Shown piece by piece: positions 1 through 9,074 of a stretch of 64,000 nucleotides of DNA. The stretch lies in assembly GCF_013868155.1 (NCBI RefSeq), contig NZ_JACEOG010000001.1, positions 1 to 64,000 of the forward strand, read 5' to 3'. This DNA comes from Aeromicrobium phoceense. Its GTDB lineage: Bacteria; Actinomycetota; Actinomycetes; Propionibacteriales; Nocardioidaceae. The notes beneath the pieces are model-generated. The model did not search any database, had not been told where the DNA came from, and was given only the letters and a program-made list of their open reading frames with translations. The number at the start of each line of letters is the position of its first letter. The stretch's first letter is position 1. The position numbers and the translations under genes are program-made.

Positions 1-226
1 ACCCGGGTCGGTCACGATGCGCGCTACGTTTTCCCGCGGCCAGTTTCCGGACCTCCCAGAGGAAGTTCCTGGCGTTAACCGCTTCGGTCTGCGCTCCGCT
101 GCGCTGTTCGGCGCAACAAGAAGAACATTACACGCACGTTTCCCGAGGATGCAAACCGCCCCCCGCGTCGCCTGGGTCACACCTGCAATTCCAAGGATTT
201 TCACGCGGAGGGCGGCTCGCCGGCCC
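1..226. other. Non-coding stretch downstream of tyrS
   Basis: No convincing gene is seen. The long plus-strand open frame starting at 17 is the antisense shadow of tyrS. The stretch is richer in A+T around 118-135 than its surroundings. In many actinobacteria tyrS lies next to a ribosomal RNA operon, but nothing here can be identified as rRNA, so what lies beyond the window edge is unknown. Confidence 0.4.
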
Positions 227-228
227 TC
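208..228 (-). terminator. Weak hairpin at the tyrS stop
   Basis: GAGGGC and GCCCTC arms with further inner pairing overlap the tyrS stop codon. No T-run follows on the minus strand, so terminator activity is uncertain. Confidence 0.3.
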
Positions 229-1483
229 AGACGACGCGGACGCCGGACACCGATCGCTTGCCCTTGCGCAGGACGACCCACCCACCAGGCAGCTGGTGGC
301 CGTCCTCGAGCACGAGGTCCGGGTCGTCCGCACGCTCGTTGTTGACGTACGCGCCGCCATCGCCGATCGCACGCCGTGCCGCGGACTTCGAGTCGGCCAG
401 GCCGGAGGAGATCAACGCATCGACGAGGGTCGTGCCACGGGGAACCTCCACGGCGCCCGCCTCCCGCAGTGCAGCCCCCAGCGTGGACTCGGGAAGGTCG
501 CCGAGCTCCCCACGCCCGAACAGCGCACCCGAGGCGAGCTCGGCCGCCTTCGTCTCCGCCTCACCGTGCACGAGGGTGGTCAGCTCGGCGGCGAGCCGGC
601 GCTGGGCCGCGCGGGCACCGGGCCGCTCGTCGTGCTCGGCCATCAGCGCCTCCACCTCCTCGACCGGCAGGAACGTGAACTGCTTGAGGTACTCCCCCAC
701 CTTGGAGTCCTCGGCCTGGATCCAGGACTGGTAGAAGGCGTACGGGCTCATCAGCTCGGGATCGAGCCAGATCGTGCCGCTCTCGGTCTTGCCGAACTTG
801 GTGCCGTCGGCCTTCGTGATGAGCGGCGTCGCGAGGGCGTGGACCTTCGCACCCTCGGCGCGCCGGATCAGCTCGACCCCGCCGGTGAGGTTGCCCCACT
901 GGTCGCTGCCACCGGTCTGGAGCACCGCCCCGTGCCGACGGAAGAGCTCGAGGTAGTCCATCGACTGCAGGAGGACGTAGCTGAACTCGGCGTAGCTGAT
1001 TCCCGCCTCGAGCCGGCTGGCGACCACGTCGCGGGCCAGCATCCGGTTGACCGGGAAGTGCTTGCCGATGTCGCGCAGGAAGTCGACCACCGACATGGGC
1101 TGGGTCCAGTCGAGGTTGTTGACCACGGTGGCGCCGTCGTCACCGCCGAACTCGACGAAGCGGGAGACCTGGTCGCGGATGCGCTCCACCCACTCGGCCA
1201 CGGTCTCCTTGGAGTTCATGACCCGCTCCCCCGACTCCTTCGGGTCGCCGATCAGGCCGGTAGAGCCGCCCACGAGGATCAGCGGGCGGTGTCCGGCCAG
1301 CTGGAGTCGTCGCGCGGTGAGCAGCTGGAGCAGGTTGCCGACGTGCAGGCTCGGGGCGGTCGGATCGAAGCCGACGTAGTACGTGATCGGCCCCTCGTCG
1401 ATCTCGGCGCGGAGGGCGTCGAGGTCGGTGGAGTGCGCGATCAGGCCGCGCGCCTGGAGGTCGTCGATCACGTGGTCGGTCAT
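227..1483 (-). CDS. tyrS: Tyrosyl-tRNA synthetase
   Basis: Class I aminoacyl-tRNA synthetase that charges tRNA-Tyr with tyrosine in the cytoplasm. The 418-residue length is normal for the bacterial TyrRS family. The HIGH-type motif appears as HVGN at residues 47-50 and the KMSKS-type loop as KFGKT near residues 229-233. The tyrosine-pocket segment YYVGFDPTAPSLH lies just before the first motif. The C-terminal part from about residue 350 fits an S4 RNA-binding domain (SKSAARRAI). The ATG at 1483 puts the catalytic fold at the expected distance. The gene lies 49 bases downstream of a small universal stress protein gene on the same strand and may share its transcript. Confidence 0.97.
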   Translation of the reverse strand: MTDHVIDDLQARGLIAHSTDLDALRAEIDEGPITYYVGFDPTAPSLHVGNLLQLLTARRLQLAGHRPLILVGGSTGLIGDPKESGERVMNSKETVAEWVERIRDQVSRFVEFGGDDGATVVNNLDWTQPMSVVDFLRDIGKHFPVNRMLARDVVASRLEAGISYAEFSYVLLQSMDYLELFRRHGAVLQTGGSDQWGNLTGGVELIRRAEGAKVHALATPLITKADGTKFGKTESGTIWLDPELMSPYAFYQSWIQAEDSKVGEYLKQFTFLPVEEVEALMAEHDERPGARAAQRRLAAELTTLVHGEAETKAAELASGALFGRGELGDLPESTLGAALREAGAVEVPRGTTLVDALISSGLADSKSAARRAIGDGGAYVNNERADDPDLVLEDGHQLPGGWVVLRKGKRSVSGVRVV

Positions 1484-1532
1484 GGCCCGAGGCTATCGAG
1501 CCTCGACGACCGGCCTGCGGGCCCGTCTCCCG

Positions 1533-1913
1533 TCAGGGCTTGACGGCGATGACGGGCATCGGCGCGTCGAGGAGGATCATCTGGGTGACGCGACCCATGA
1601 GCATCTTGCCGACGGGCGTGCGCTTGCGGATGCCGATCACGAGGCGCTCGGCGCCGGCGTCGACCGCCTCGTCGATGACGACGTCGGAGACCGACAGCGA
1701 CGCTGCCCGTCTGATCTCGTAGTCGAGCCCGTCGAGGTCGAAGCGCTCGGTGAACTCCGAGAGGTCGATCTCCTCGGGCGGGTCGAACTCCGGGTCGATC
1801 TCGCTGACCGTGATCAGGACGAGCTTCTCCTTGTTCGCCTCGGCCTCGGCCGCTGCCCAGCGCACCGCGGCGCGCCCATAGTCGTCGGGTCGGTAAGCGA
1901 CGGCGATGGTCAT
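1533..1913 (-). CDS. Universal stress protein (single UspA domain)
   Basis: A 126-residue single-domain UspA-family protein. The N-terminal strand MTIAVAYRPDDYGRAAVRWA and the late glycine-rich segment LVIGIRKRTPVGKMLMGRVTQ match the fold; the second resembles the G-2X-G-9X-G(S/T) nucleotide-binding pattern, so ATP binding is plausible. UspA proteins act in stress and dormancy responses; no specific partner can be read here. The open frame continues upstream, but the ATG at 1913 starts the family's first beta strand and is preferred. A second, related copy lies at 3903-4310. The start faces that of the FrnE-like gene, so both are probably driven from the short region around 1913-1945. Confidence 0.88.
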   Translation of the reverse strand: MTIAVAYRPDDYGRAAVRWAAAEAEANKEKLVLITVSEIDPEFDPPEEIDLSEFTERFDLDGLDYEIRRAASLSVSDVVIDEAVDAGAERLVIGIRKRTPVGKMLMGRVTQMILLDAPMPVIAVKP

Positions 1914-1944
1914 GCTCCGAGCGTATCGCGCAGGGACGCCGGGA

Positions 1945-2637
1945 ATGACCGGACGGCCCGTGGGCGTTGTCACCGACGTGAACGACAACGCTGCCCGTCC
2001 CGTCAAGGTCGACATCTGGTCCGACATCGCCTGCCCCTGGTGCTTCGTCGGCAAGCGCCGCTTCGAGCGCGCCGTGGCCGAGTGGGACGGTGACGTCGAG
2101 GTCGAGTTCCACAGCTTCGAGCTGGCGCCCGACACCCCCGTGGACTTCGAGGGCAGCGAGGTCGACTTCCTGGCCCACCACAAGGGCATGGACCCGGCGC
2201 AGGTCGAGCAGATGCTGGGCCAGATGAAGGCGCTCGCCGCCGACGAGGGCCTGTCCTACGACTTCGACGCGCTGCGGCACACCAAGACCCTGCTGGCGCA
2301 CCAGGCGCTCCACTTCGCGAAGTCCCACGGCCTCCAGGGTGAGCTCAAGGAGCGCCTGCTCTCGGCGTACTTCGAGCAGGGCCGCCACGTCGGTCGGGTC
2401 GACGAGCTGGTCGCCCTCGGCTCGGAGGTGGGCCTCGACGGGACCGCCCTCCGTGAGGCGCTCGAGTCCGGGACGTATGCGACGGACGTCGACGCGGACA
2501 TCGCGCAGGCCCGCGCCTACGGCATCAACGGCGTCCCGTTCTTCGTGTTCGACGGACGCCTCGGCGTGTCCGGCGCCCAGGCTCCCGAGACCTTCCGCGA
2601 GGTGCTCGACCGCGTCGCGACGGAGGCGTCGGCATGA
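1945..2637 (+). CDS. DsbA/FrnE-family thioredoxin-fold oxidoreductase
   Basis: Cytoplasmic DsbA-like protein of the FrnE/2-hydroxychromene-2-carboxylate isomerase superfamily. The active site CPWC lies at residues 30-33 after KVDIWSDIA. The late segment YGINGVPFFVFDGRLGVSGAQ supplies the cis-proline loop (GVP) typical of the family. No signal peptide is present, so it acts inside the cell, probably in thiol-disulfide exchange or isomerisation; its substrate is unknown. The start is uncertain: ATG 1945 gives 230 residues, and GTG 1978 gives 219 residues and sits nearer to the conserved fold. Its stop overlaps the start of a 39-residue cysteine-containing protein (ATGA), so the two are translationally coupled. 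Confidence 0.88.
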   Translation: MTGRPVGVVTDVNDNAARPVKVDIWSDIACPWCFVGKRRFERAVAEWDGDVEVEFHSFELAPDTPVDFEGSEVDFLAHHKGMDPAQVEQMLGQMKALAADEGLSYDFDALRHTKTLLAHQALHFAKSHGLQGELKERLLSAYFEQGRHVGRVDELVALGSEVGLDGTALREALESGTYATDVDADIAQARAYGINGVPFFVFDGRLGVSGAQAPETFREVLDRVATEASA

Positions 2638-2753
2638 CCGGCCCGTTCGAGATCGTCGGCGACGAGGACGCGCCCACCTGCGTGGACGGCGTCTGCGCGA
2701 TCGAGCCCGCCGCGGCCGGGGCGGACGAGGAGCAGGAGCCGGACGGCATCTAA
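2634..2753 (+). CDS. 39-residue cysteine-pair protein coupled to the FrnE-like gene
   Basis: A very short acidic open frame beginning at the ATG that overlaps the TGA of the FrnE-like gene. It encodes 39 residues with one cysteine pair in CVDGVC, flanked by acidic and alanine-rich sequence. There is no signal peptide or membrane segment. The four-base overlap and high third-position G+C support real translation. I do not recognise a family. The paired cysteines beside a thioredoxin-fold oxidoreductase suggest a redox partner, metal site or substrate, but this is inference. It could also be a non-functional reading frame. Confidence 0.55.
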   Translation: MTGPFEIVGDEDAPTCVDGVCAIEPAAAGADEEQEPDGI

Positions 2754-2762
2754 GGTGCCGCC

Positions 2763-3875
2763 ATGAGCACCACGGCGAGCACGACCACCACCGCGCGCCG
2801 GTACGAGCTGGACCACCTGCGCGTCCTGGCGACGTTCGGCGTCATCCTCCTGCACACCGGGGTCATCCCGGTCGTCCTCTGGCGCGACTCCGTGCCCGAG
2901 CTGGTCTCGGCCTTCAACGTCGGCAACGCCGCCAACTCGCTCGGTCGCTTCGCCGTCAACTGCTTCTTCATGACCTCCGGAGCCCTGCTCCTGGACCCCG
3001 TGCGGCGCTTCGTGCTGCGCCCGCAGTTCCTGCGCGTGGCGCTGCCGACGCTGACCTGGATAATGATCTACGCCGTCGCGAACGCGCTGTTCCGCCAGCA
3101 GGAGCTGCGTGGGGTCAAGGGCGGCCTCAGCGACCCGGCCGAGCTCGGACTCGGCGACCTCGTCCGGGCGCTGGTGTCGGGCCCTGCGGTCTACCACCTG
3201 TGGTTCGTCTACGTCCTGCTCGGGATCTACCTGACGGTGCCGCTGCTGCGCGCGCTGACGGACCGTCCCGAACCCCAGCGACTCCGGCTGCTGGCATGGT
3301 TCCTCGTGCTGTGGTTCATCGCCGACCTCCTGCCGCGGTGGGGCACGTGGCTGTTCGAGGACCGGTTCCCGGCGGCCTACCCCGCGCCGCTCGCCGCCCT
3401 GCCGACCGGCTACATCGGGCTCTTCGTCCTCGGCTTCGTGCTGAGCCACTATCGCGACCGGCTGCGCGTGCCGTCGCTCGCCTGGCTCGCCATCGCCGCC
3501 GTGGGGCTCGTCTGGACCTTCGTGGGGGTCTGGCAGGCGGCCAGCCACGGGGACCCCGACGTCTACGCGGCGTACGACAACCTCAAGCCGCCCGTGCTGA
3601 TGTACTCGGTGGGCGTCTTCGCGTTCTTCGCCACGCGCAGCTGGGGTCCCGGCCCGGCGTGGCCACTGGTGAAGCGGCTCTCCGAGCTCAGCTTCCGCAT
3701 CTACCTCGTCCACGTGCTGGTCCTGCACACGCTGCGGTACACCACCGAGCTCGGCCCGCTCGTGGAGGACCGGCCGGTGGTGGGGCTGCCGCTGATCTAC
3801 GTCGCCACGGTGGCGCTCTCGGTGCTGGTCGCCTGGGCGCTGGACTTCATCAAGCCGTTGCGCCGCTGGATCTGA
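2763..3875 (+). CDS. Membrane acyltransferase, OafA/acyltransferase-3 family
   Basis: A 370-residue integral membrane protein with about ten hydrophobic segments. The N-terminus RRYELDHLRVLATFGVILLHTG carries the conserved arginine and histidine (LLH) of the acyltransferase-3 family. These enzymes move acyl groups, usually acetyl, onto cell-surface glycans or lipids. The C-terminal SGNH domain found in many OafA-type enzymes is absent, so this is the stand-alone membrane type. The ATG at 2763 lies nine bases after the small cysteine-protein gene, suggesting one transcript. The acceptor cannot be predicted. It runs convergently into a stress protein gene at 3903. Confidence 0.87.
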   Translation: MSTTASTTTTARRYELDHLRVLATFGVILLHTGVIPVVLWRDSVPELVSAFNVGNAANSLGRFAVNCFFMTSGALLLDPVRRFVLRPQFLRVALPTLTWIMIYAVANALFRQQELRGVKGGLSDPAELGLGDLVRALVSGPAVYHLWFVYVLLGIYLTVPLLRALTDRPEPQRLRLLAWFLVLWFIADLLPRWGTWLFEDRFPAAYPAPLAALPTGYIGLFVLGFVLSHYRDRLRVPSLAWLAIAAVGLVWTFVGVWQAASHGDPDVYAAYDNLKPPVLMYSVGVFAFFATRSWGPGPAWPLVKRLSELSFRIYLVHVLVLHTLRYTTELGPLVEDRPVVGLPLIYVATVALSVLVAWALDFIKPLRRWI

Positions 3876-3902
3876 CGACCCGGTCGGAGTCCGGCCGGAC
3901 GG

Positions 3903-4310
3903 TCAGATGCCGTCGGACTCCTCGTCCGGCTTGACCGCCAGGACCGGGCACGTCGCGTCGAGGATCACGCGCTGCGCGACGCTGCCCAGCAGCGCCTTGC
4001 CCACCGGGCTGCGATGCCGGACGCCGACCACGATGAGGCTCGCGCCGGTCTCGGTGGCCGCCTTGACGACGCCCTCGGCGACGTCGCGCACCACCTCCTG
4101 CCGGACCTCCGCGGTGAGTCCGAGGGTCTCCAGCCGGCCCCTGACCCGTGCGACCTCCTCCTCGTGGGCGAACCGGTCGTCCACGAGGGCGTCGCCGCGC
4201 GTGTCGTTGACGACGAGCAGGTGCTCGCCGCGCAGCGTCGCCTCGGCGGCTCCGTGGGCCAGCGCCGCCCGTCCGTACCTGTCGGGGCTGTAGGCCACCA
4301 CGATCGTCAT
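3903..4310 (-). CDS. Universal stress protein
   Basis: A 135-residue single UspA domain. It starts MTIVVAYSPDRYGRAALAHGAAE and ends with LIVVGVRHRSPVGKALLGSVAQ, the glycine-rich nucleotide-binding segment of ATP-binding Usp proteins. It resembles the protein at 1533-1913 along its whole length, and the two are probably paralogues. It begins 12 bases after tctA on the same strand, so it is likely the last gene of the tctCBA operon. Stress proteins are often found beside transporters; the functional link here is inference. Confidence 0.88.
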   Translation of the reverse strand: MTIVVAYSPDRYGRAALAHGAAEATLRGEHLLVVNDTRGDALVDDRFAHEEEVARVRGRLETLGLTAEVRQEVVRDVAEGVVKAATETGASLIVVGVRHRSPVGKALLGSVAQRVILDATCPVLAVKPDEESDGI

Positions 4311-4322
4311 GTCGCCGTCCTC

Positions 4323-5852
4323 TCAGATGTCGTGCGTGTCGGTGGCCGCGGCCCGGTCGAGGACGCGGTCGATCTCGTCGGGCTCCTGACCGCGCCGGCG
4401 CCATGCCATGACGGCCATCACGATCCCGATCGCGGCCATCAGGACGTAGACCAGGACGGCGACCGGCTCGCTCCACAGGGTGCTCACATCGCCCTGCGAG
4501 ATGGCCAGCGCGGTGGTCAGCTGCTCCTCGAGGCGCGGTCCGAGGATCACGCCGATGATGAGCGGCAGGACCGGCAGCCCGAAGCGCCGCATCGCGAAGC
4601 CGAGCAGGCCCAGCACCAGCAGGAGGGCCAGGTCGAAGGCCTGGAAGTTGACGCTGTAGGCGCCGAGCCCGGCGAAGAACAGGATGCCCGCGTACAGGTA
4701 CGGCCTCGGGATCCGCAGCAGCTTCGCCCAGACCGGGGCCAGCGGCAGGTTGAGGACGAGCAGCAGCACGTTGGCGATGAACAGGCTGGCCAGCAGGGCC
4801 CAGACGAGCTCGGGCTCGGTGTCCATCAGCTGCGGACCCGGCTGGATGCCGTAGCTCTGGATCGCCAGCAGCATGACCGCCGCCGTCGCCGTGGTCGGCA
4901 GGCCGATCGCCAGCAGCGGCACGAGGGTGCCGGCGGCGGAGGCGTTGTTGGCCGCCTCGGGTCCGGCCACGCCCTCGATCGCGCCCTTGCCGAACTCCTC
5001 GGGGTGCTTCGTGAAGCGTCGCTCCGTGACGTAGGACAGGAAGGTGGGGACCTCGGCGCCGCCCGCGGGGAGGGCGCCGAACGGGAACCCGTAGGCCGTA
5101 CCGCGCAGCCACGGCTTCCACGACCGGCCCCAGTCGGCCTTGCTCATCCAGGGCTGCCCGACAGGGATGATCTCCAGCGGGCGGCGGCGCAGGTGCGCGG
5201 AGACCCAGAGCGCCTCGCCGATCGCGAAGATCGCGACCGCGACCACCACGACGTCGATGCCGTCGGCCAGCTCGGGGCGGCCGAAGGTCATCCGTGCCTG
5301 GCCGGTCTGCGAGCCGACCAGGGCGAGCGTCAGGCCGAGGAAGAGCGAGATGAACCCGCGCAGCTTCGACGAGCCCAGGACCGCCGTGACGGTGAAGAGC
5401 GCGAACAGCATGATCGCGAAGTACGACGGCGCACCGAGCTCGACCACGATGTCGGCGATGCGCGGCATCAGCAGGACGAGCAGGACCGAGCCGATCGTGC
5501 CGGCGACGAACGAGCCGATCGCCGCGGTGGCCAGGGCCTGGGCCGCGCGTCCGCCCTTGGCCATCTTGTTGCCCTCGAGGGCCGTGACGACCGACGAGGA
5601 CTCACCCGGGGTGTTCAGCAGGATCGACGTCGTGGAGCCGCCGTACATCCCGCCGTAGTAGATCCCGGCGAACATGATGAGCGCGCCGGCGGGCTCGACG
5701 TTGTAGGTGATCGGCAGCAGCAGGGCCACCGTCATGGCCGGGCCGATGCCCGGCAGCACGCCCACGGCCGTGCCCAGCAGCACGCCGATGACGGCGTACA
5801 TGAGGTTCTCGGGCGTGAGGGCGTTGGCGAAGCCGTCCAGGAGCAGTTCCAT
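4323..5852 (-). CDS. tctA: Tripartite tricarboxylate transporter, large membrane subunit TctA
   Basis: A 509-residue integral membrane protein of the TctA family, normal in length and with about eleven to twelve hydrophobic segments. It has the conserved early glycine-rich loop ([20 protein letters not shown]) and the later segment [20 protein letters not shown]. TctA forms the cation-driven channel of the tripartite tricarboxylate transporter with the small subunit TctB and the binding protein TctC. Its ATG overlaps the tctB stop (ATGA), so the subunits are translationally coupled. The two-component system divergent from tctC probably controls expression. The substrate is likely citrate or another di/tricarboxylate, but the sequence alone does not fix it. 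Confidence 0.94.
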   Translation of the reverse strand: MELLLDGFANALTPENLMYAVIGVLLGTAVGVLPGIGPAMTVALLLPITYNVEPAGALIMFAGIYYGGMYGGSTTSILLNTPGESSSVVTALEGNKMAKGGRAAQALATAAIGSFVAGTIGSVLLVLLMPRIADIVVELGAPSYFAIMLFALFTVTAVLGSSKLRGFISLFLGLTLALVGSQTGQARMTFGRPELADGIDVVVVAVAIFAIGEALWVSAHLRRRPLEIIPVGQPWMSKADWGRSWKPWLRGTAYGFPFGALPAGGAEVPTFLSYVTERRFTKHPEEFGKGAIEGVAGPEAANNASAAGTLVPLLAIGLPTTATAAVMLLAIQSYGIQPGPQLMDTEPELVWALLASLFIANVLLLVLNLPLAPVWAKLLRIPRPYLYAGILFFAGLGAYSVNFQAFDLALLLVLGLLGFAMRRFGLPVLPLIIGVILGPRLEEQLTTALAISQGDVSTLWSEPVAVLVYVLMAAIGIVMAVMAWRRRGQEPDEIDRVLDRAAATDTHDI

Positions 5853-6361
5853 CAGAGCACCCCGTCCAGGACGCCGGCCGGGATCGGGATCCCGAGGCCG
5901 ACGTAGAAGCCGTACCAGGTCACGAGCGACAAGATCACGCCCACGCCGATGTCGAGCAGGAGCCGGCGGCTGCCGAGGATCCGGGCCGACGCCGCGAACA
6001 GGAACGCGCCCATGATCGCCCAGCCGAGCCAGTTGATCAGGGCCACGACGACCACGATCACGGCGACGAGCTGCAGCAGCGTGGGCCAGTCCATGCCTCC
6101 GCTCAGGTCGACGTCCTCGCCCTCCTCGGGCTGGGCGACGTCACCGCGCCAGGTGGCGACGGCCAGCAGGATGCCGAGGACGACCAGGACGGAGCCGATC
6201 GCGTAGGAGAAGGCGTAGGGCTGGACCGGCTGGTCGGCGAAGCCGGGGTCGAGGCCGAGGCCGTCGACCAGCACGACGATCCCGACGATGGCCACGAAGG
6301 CGGCCAGTCCGTACTGCGGGGTGTCCACCGTGCGTGACGGCGTGGTGCCGGTGGTGTTCAT
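5852..6361 (-). CDS. tctB: Tripartite tricarboxylate transporter, small membrane subunit TctB
   Basis: A 169-residue protein with four predicted membrane segments and a hydrophilic acidic loop ([13 protein letters not shown]) in the middle, the usual architecture of TctB. It is the small membrane partner of TctA. The start at 6361 overlaps the tctC stop by four bases, and its own stop overlaps the tctA start, so the order tctC-tctB-tctA is tightly coupled. A much longer frame continues upstream antisense to other genes and is not real. The identification rests on topology, size and position more than on sequence motifs. Confidence 0.88.
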   Translation of the reverse strand: MNTTGTTPSRTVDTPQYGLAAFVAIVGIVVLVDGLGLDPGFADQPVQPYAFSYAIGSVLVVLGILLAVATWRGDVAQPEEGEDVDLSGGMDWPTLLQLVAVIVVVVALINWLGWAIMGAFLFAASARILGSRRLLLDIGVGVILSLVTWYGFYVGLGIPIPAGVLDGVL

Positions 6362-7365
6362 GCGAGTCCCAGCTCCTCGAGGGTCGAGGCGACGCGCTCG
6401 TTCTGCTCCTCCAGGAAGGTGCCGAACTCGTCGCCGGTGGTGAAGTCGTCGATCCAGCCGTTGCGCTCCAGCGCCTCGCGCCACTCGGGCGTGTCGTGCA
6501 TCTGCGTCAACAGCTCGATGTACTCGTCGCGCGTGGCGTCTGAGATGCCCGGCGGGGCCAGCACGCCGCGCCAGTTGATGAAGCTGAAGTCGACGCCCTC
6601 CTCCATGAGCGTGGGCGCGTCGACGGTGTCGAGCCGCTCCTCGCCCGAGACCGCGAGAACGCGCAGCGAACCGTCGTCGATCTGGCCCTCGAACTCGCCC
6701 AGGCCGGACATGCCGACCTCGATCTTGGAGCCGAGCAGGGCCGTCGTCAGGGGTCCGCCACCGTCGTAGGTGATGTAGTTGACGTCCCTCGCGTCGATGC
6801 CGAGCTCCTGCGCGAGCTGCATCGGGAACAGGTGGTCGGGGCCGCCGGGCGACGAGCCGCCTCCGATCGTCACGCTGCCCGGGTCCTTCTTCCAGGCGTC
6901 CACGAAGTCCTGGACGTTCTCGAACGGGGAGTCCTCGGGGACGAGGATGCCCTCGGGCTCGGAGACCAGCTGCGCGATGGGCGTGGCCTTGTCGACCGTG
7001 GCGTCGGAGCCGTTCGTGAAGACCGAGCCGACCACGCCCAGGCCCATCGTCATCATCAGGTCGTCGGCACCGCGCTCGTTCATGAGCCGTTGCATCGCGA
7101 CCGTGCCGCCGGCGCCGATGACGTTGGTGACCTCGAAGCGTCCGGTGAGCTCGTTCTCCTCCATCGCCCGGACCCCGGCCCGGCCGGTCAGGTCGTAGCC
7201 GCCGCCGGGGCTGTTCGGGATCATCATGCGCAGTCGCCGATTCGCGGGATCGTCGTCCTCGGCCCGCGTCACGCCGCACCCGGCCAGCATCGCCAGCACC
7301 AACGCCGCCACGATCCCGATCCCGAGACTGCGGCGGCGGTGGTCGTTCCTTGCCCACGTGGTCAT
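6358..7365 (-). CDS. tctC: Tripartite tricarboxylate transporter solute-binding lipoprotein TctC
   Basis: A 335-residue extracytoplasmic solute-binding protein of the TctC/Bug family. The N-terminus has positive residues, a hydrophobic stretch and the lipobox LAGC near residue 29-30, so it is a lipid-anchored protein outside the membrane. The mature part contains PNSPGGGYDLTGR and YDGGGPLTTALLGSKIEVG, typical of the ligand-binding lobes. It delivers a carboxylate substrate to TctAB. It is the first gene of the tct operon and is divergent from the sensor kinase gene, with a shared intergenic region of about 75 bases. Confidence 0.93.
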   Translation of the reverse strand: MTTWARNDHRRRSLGIGIVAALVLAMLAGCGVTRAEDDDPANRRLRMMIPNSPGGGYDLTGRAGVRAMEENELTGRFEVTNVIGAGGTVAMQRLMNERGADDLMMTMGLGVVGSVFTNGSDATVDKATPIAQLVSEPEGILVPEDSPFENVQDFVDAWKKDPGSVTIGGGSSPGGPDHLFPMQLAQELGIDARDVNYITYDGGGPLTTALLGSKIEVGMSGLGEFEGQIDDGSLRVLAVSGEERLDTVDAPTLMEEGVDFSFINWRGVLAPPGISDATRDEYIELLTQMHDTPEWREALERNGWIDDFTTGDEFGTFLEEQNERVASTLEELGLA

Positions 7366-7439
7366 GGATACTCCTCGTCGTCCCCCTGATCATGCGTCCG
7401 GATGTGGCGTGGGTCACGATTGCGGAACCAAAGGAGATT

Positions 7440-9074
7440 GTGGTCATTGTGGTCAAGCGCAAGGGCGTGCTGCCGGGCGACGGCCCGTCGAGCGGGCGGC
7501 GGCTGACGCTCGCGGGGCAGGTCCTGCTGCTGCAGCTGGCGGTCGTCGCCGGCGTGCTGCTCGTCGTCGCGGTCATCTCCTTCCGCCAGAGCACGGCCGC
7601 CTTCACCGACGAGCGCGGCAGCGCGATGCGATCGGTGGCGGAGTACCTCGCCGGCGGGGAGGTCGTGCGCACCGGGGTCGACGACACGACGGCGACCCGA
7701 ACGCTGGCGCCCTTCGTGGAGCGGGCCGTGGCCCTGTCGGGAGCCACCGACGTGCTGGTCACCGACCCGGACGGCGTCGTGATCGCCGCGGCCGAGCCGT
7801 CGCGCGTGGGGACCACCGTCGACCTCGGGGAGAGTCGCGTGCGCGAAGGCCGCGGATGGAGCGGCGACGTCGTCCGGGACGGCGGTCGGTACGTCACCGC
7901 GCACGCTCCGGTGCTCGCCGACGACGGCACGCTCGTGGGGATCGCCGTCGCCGAGCAGTCGTACCCCTCGTGGTGGGACCGCGTGGTCGACTCGTCGAGC
8001 GACCTCGCTCTGTACCTCGGCCTCGGCGCGCTCCTGGGCGGGCTGGGCACGTGGGCCGTGGCGCACCTGCTCAAGCGGCGGACCCGCGGACTGGGTGGCG
8101 AGGAGATCGCGACGCTCGCGGACCACCGGTACGCCCTGCTCCACAGCATCCGCGAGGGCGTGGTGGCGGTGGACAACGCCGGCACGGTGACCGTCATGAA
8201 CGACGCAGCCCGGAGGCTGCTGGGCGTCTCGGACGATCCCGTCGGGCGACCGATCAGCACCGTGGGGCTCGATCCGGAGCTGACGGCCCTGATCGCGGGC
8301 GACGCCGAGGCCCGGGACGCTGTGGTGCTCACCGGCGACCGGGTGCTCGTGGTGAACCGCCGGGCCGCCTCGAGCCGCGGCCTCGGCATCGGCAGCGTCA
8401 CGACGATGCGCGACCGCACCGACGTGGTCGAGGTCGAGCAGCAGCTCAGCTCCAACCTCTCGATCAGCGACGCCCTCCGCGCGCAGACCCATGAGTTCGC
8501 CAACCGGCTGCACACGATCTCGGGCCTCGTCGAGCTCGGCGAGTACGACGAGCTGGCGAGCCTGCTGGGCACCCTCACGCGCGAGCGCGCCGTCCTGGAC
8601 GCGAGCCTGCGCGAGGCCGTGCAGGATCCGGCCGTCGCGGCGCTGCTGGCGGCGAAGGCGAGCCAGGCGGGCGAGGCCGGGCTGCGGCTGAGGATCGACG
8701 AGTCGTCCCGCCTGCCGACACTGGACCCCGATCTGGCCGCCGACCTCACCACCGTGCTGGGCAACCTCGTCGACAACGCGCTCGACGCCTGCCGGGGAGG
8801 CGCCGGGAGCGAGGTCGTGGTCCGGGTGGGCGACGTCGATGGCACGATCGAGGTCGTGGTGAGCGACGACGGACCCGGCGTGCCCGACGAGATCGCCGCG
8901 TCGATCTTCTCGCGGGGGTACTCGACCAAGCCCGAGGTCCTCGGAGGACGTGGCATCGGCCTGCCGCTCGTGCGCCTCATCGCCACACGTCGCGGGGGCT
9001 CGGCCACCCTCGACGGCAGCGGCCCGGGTGCGACGTTCCACGTCCGGCTGCCCCGCGTCGGTGATGCCGCATGA
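7440..9074 (+). CDS. CitA/DcuS-type sensor histidine kinase
   Basis: Membrane sensor kinase of the citrate/C4-dicarboxylate family. A first membrane segment (LLLQLAVVAGVLLVVAVIS) is followed by an extracytoplasmic PAS-like sensing domain, a second membrane segment near 8020-8060, a cytoplasmic PAS domain, and the family H-box with phospho-acceptor histidine in THEFANRLH (about residue 351). The N-box appears as NLVDNALDAC and later glycine boxes as DDGPGVP and GRGIGLPLV. The shine-dalgarno-like AAGGAG at 7431-7436 favours GTG 7440 or GTG 7449 over the longer frame from 7350. It overlaps the response regulator gene by four bases and is divergent from tctC, so it probably senses a tricarboxylate and controls the transporter. 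Confidence 0.92.
   Translation: MVIVVKRKGVLPGDGPSSGRRLTLAGQVLLLQLAVVAGVLLVVAVISFRQSTAAFTDERGSAMRSVAEYLAGGEVVRTGVDDTTATRTLAPFVERAVALSGATDVLVTDPDGVVIAAAEPSRVGTTVDLGESRVREGRGWSGDVVRDGGRYVTAHAPVLADDGTLVGIAVAEQSYPSWWDRVVDSSSDLALYLGLGALLGGLGTWAVAHLLKRRTRGLGGEEIATLADHRYALLHSIREGVVAVDNAGTVTVMNDAARRLLGVSDDPVGRPISTVGLDPELTALIAGDAEARDAVVLTGDRVLVVNRRAASSRGLGIGSVTTMRDRTDVVEVEQQLSSNLSISDALRAQTHEFANRLHTISGLVELGEYDELASLLGTLTRERAVLDASLREAVQDPAVAALLAAKASQAGEAGLRLRIDESSRLPTLDPDLAADLTTVLGNLVDNALDACRGGAGSEVVVRVGDVDGTIEVVVSDDGPGVPDEIAASIFSRGYSTKPEVLGGRGIGLPLVRLIATRRGGSATLDGSGPGATFHVRLPRVGDAA

Noticed and set aside
17..1543. Long plus-strand frame of 508 codons
   Set aside because: It lies antisense to tyrS and has no recognisable domain; high G+C leaves few stop codons on the opposite strand.
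3889..3900. GTCCGGCCGGAC palindrome as an operator
   Set aside because: It lies between convergent genes, is short, and is common by chance in high-G+C DNA.
4014..5906. Plus-strand frame of 630 codons
   Set aside because: It is antisense to tctA, is rich in Arg, Asp, His and Gln, and has no domain.
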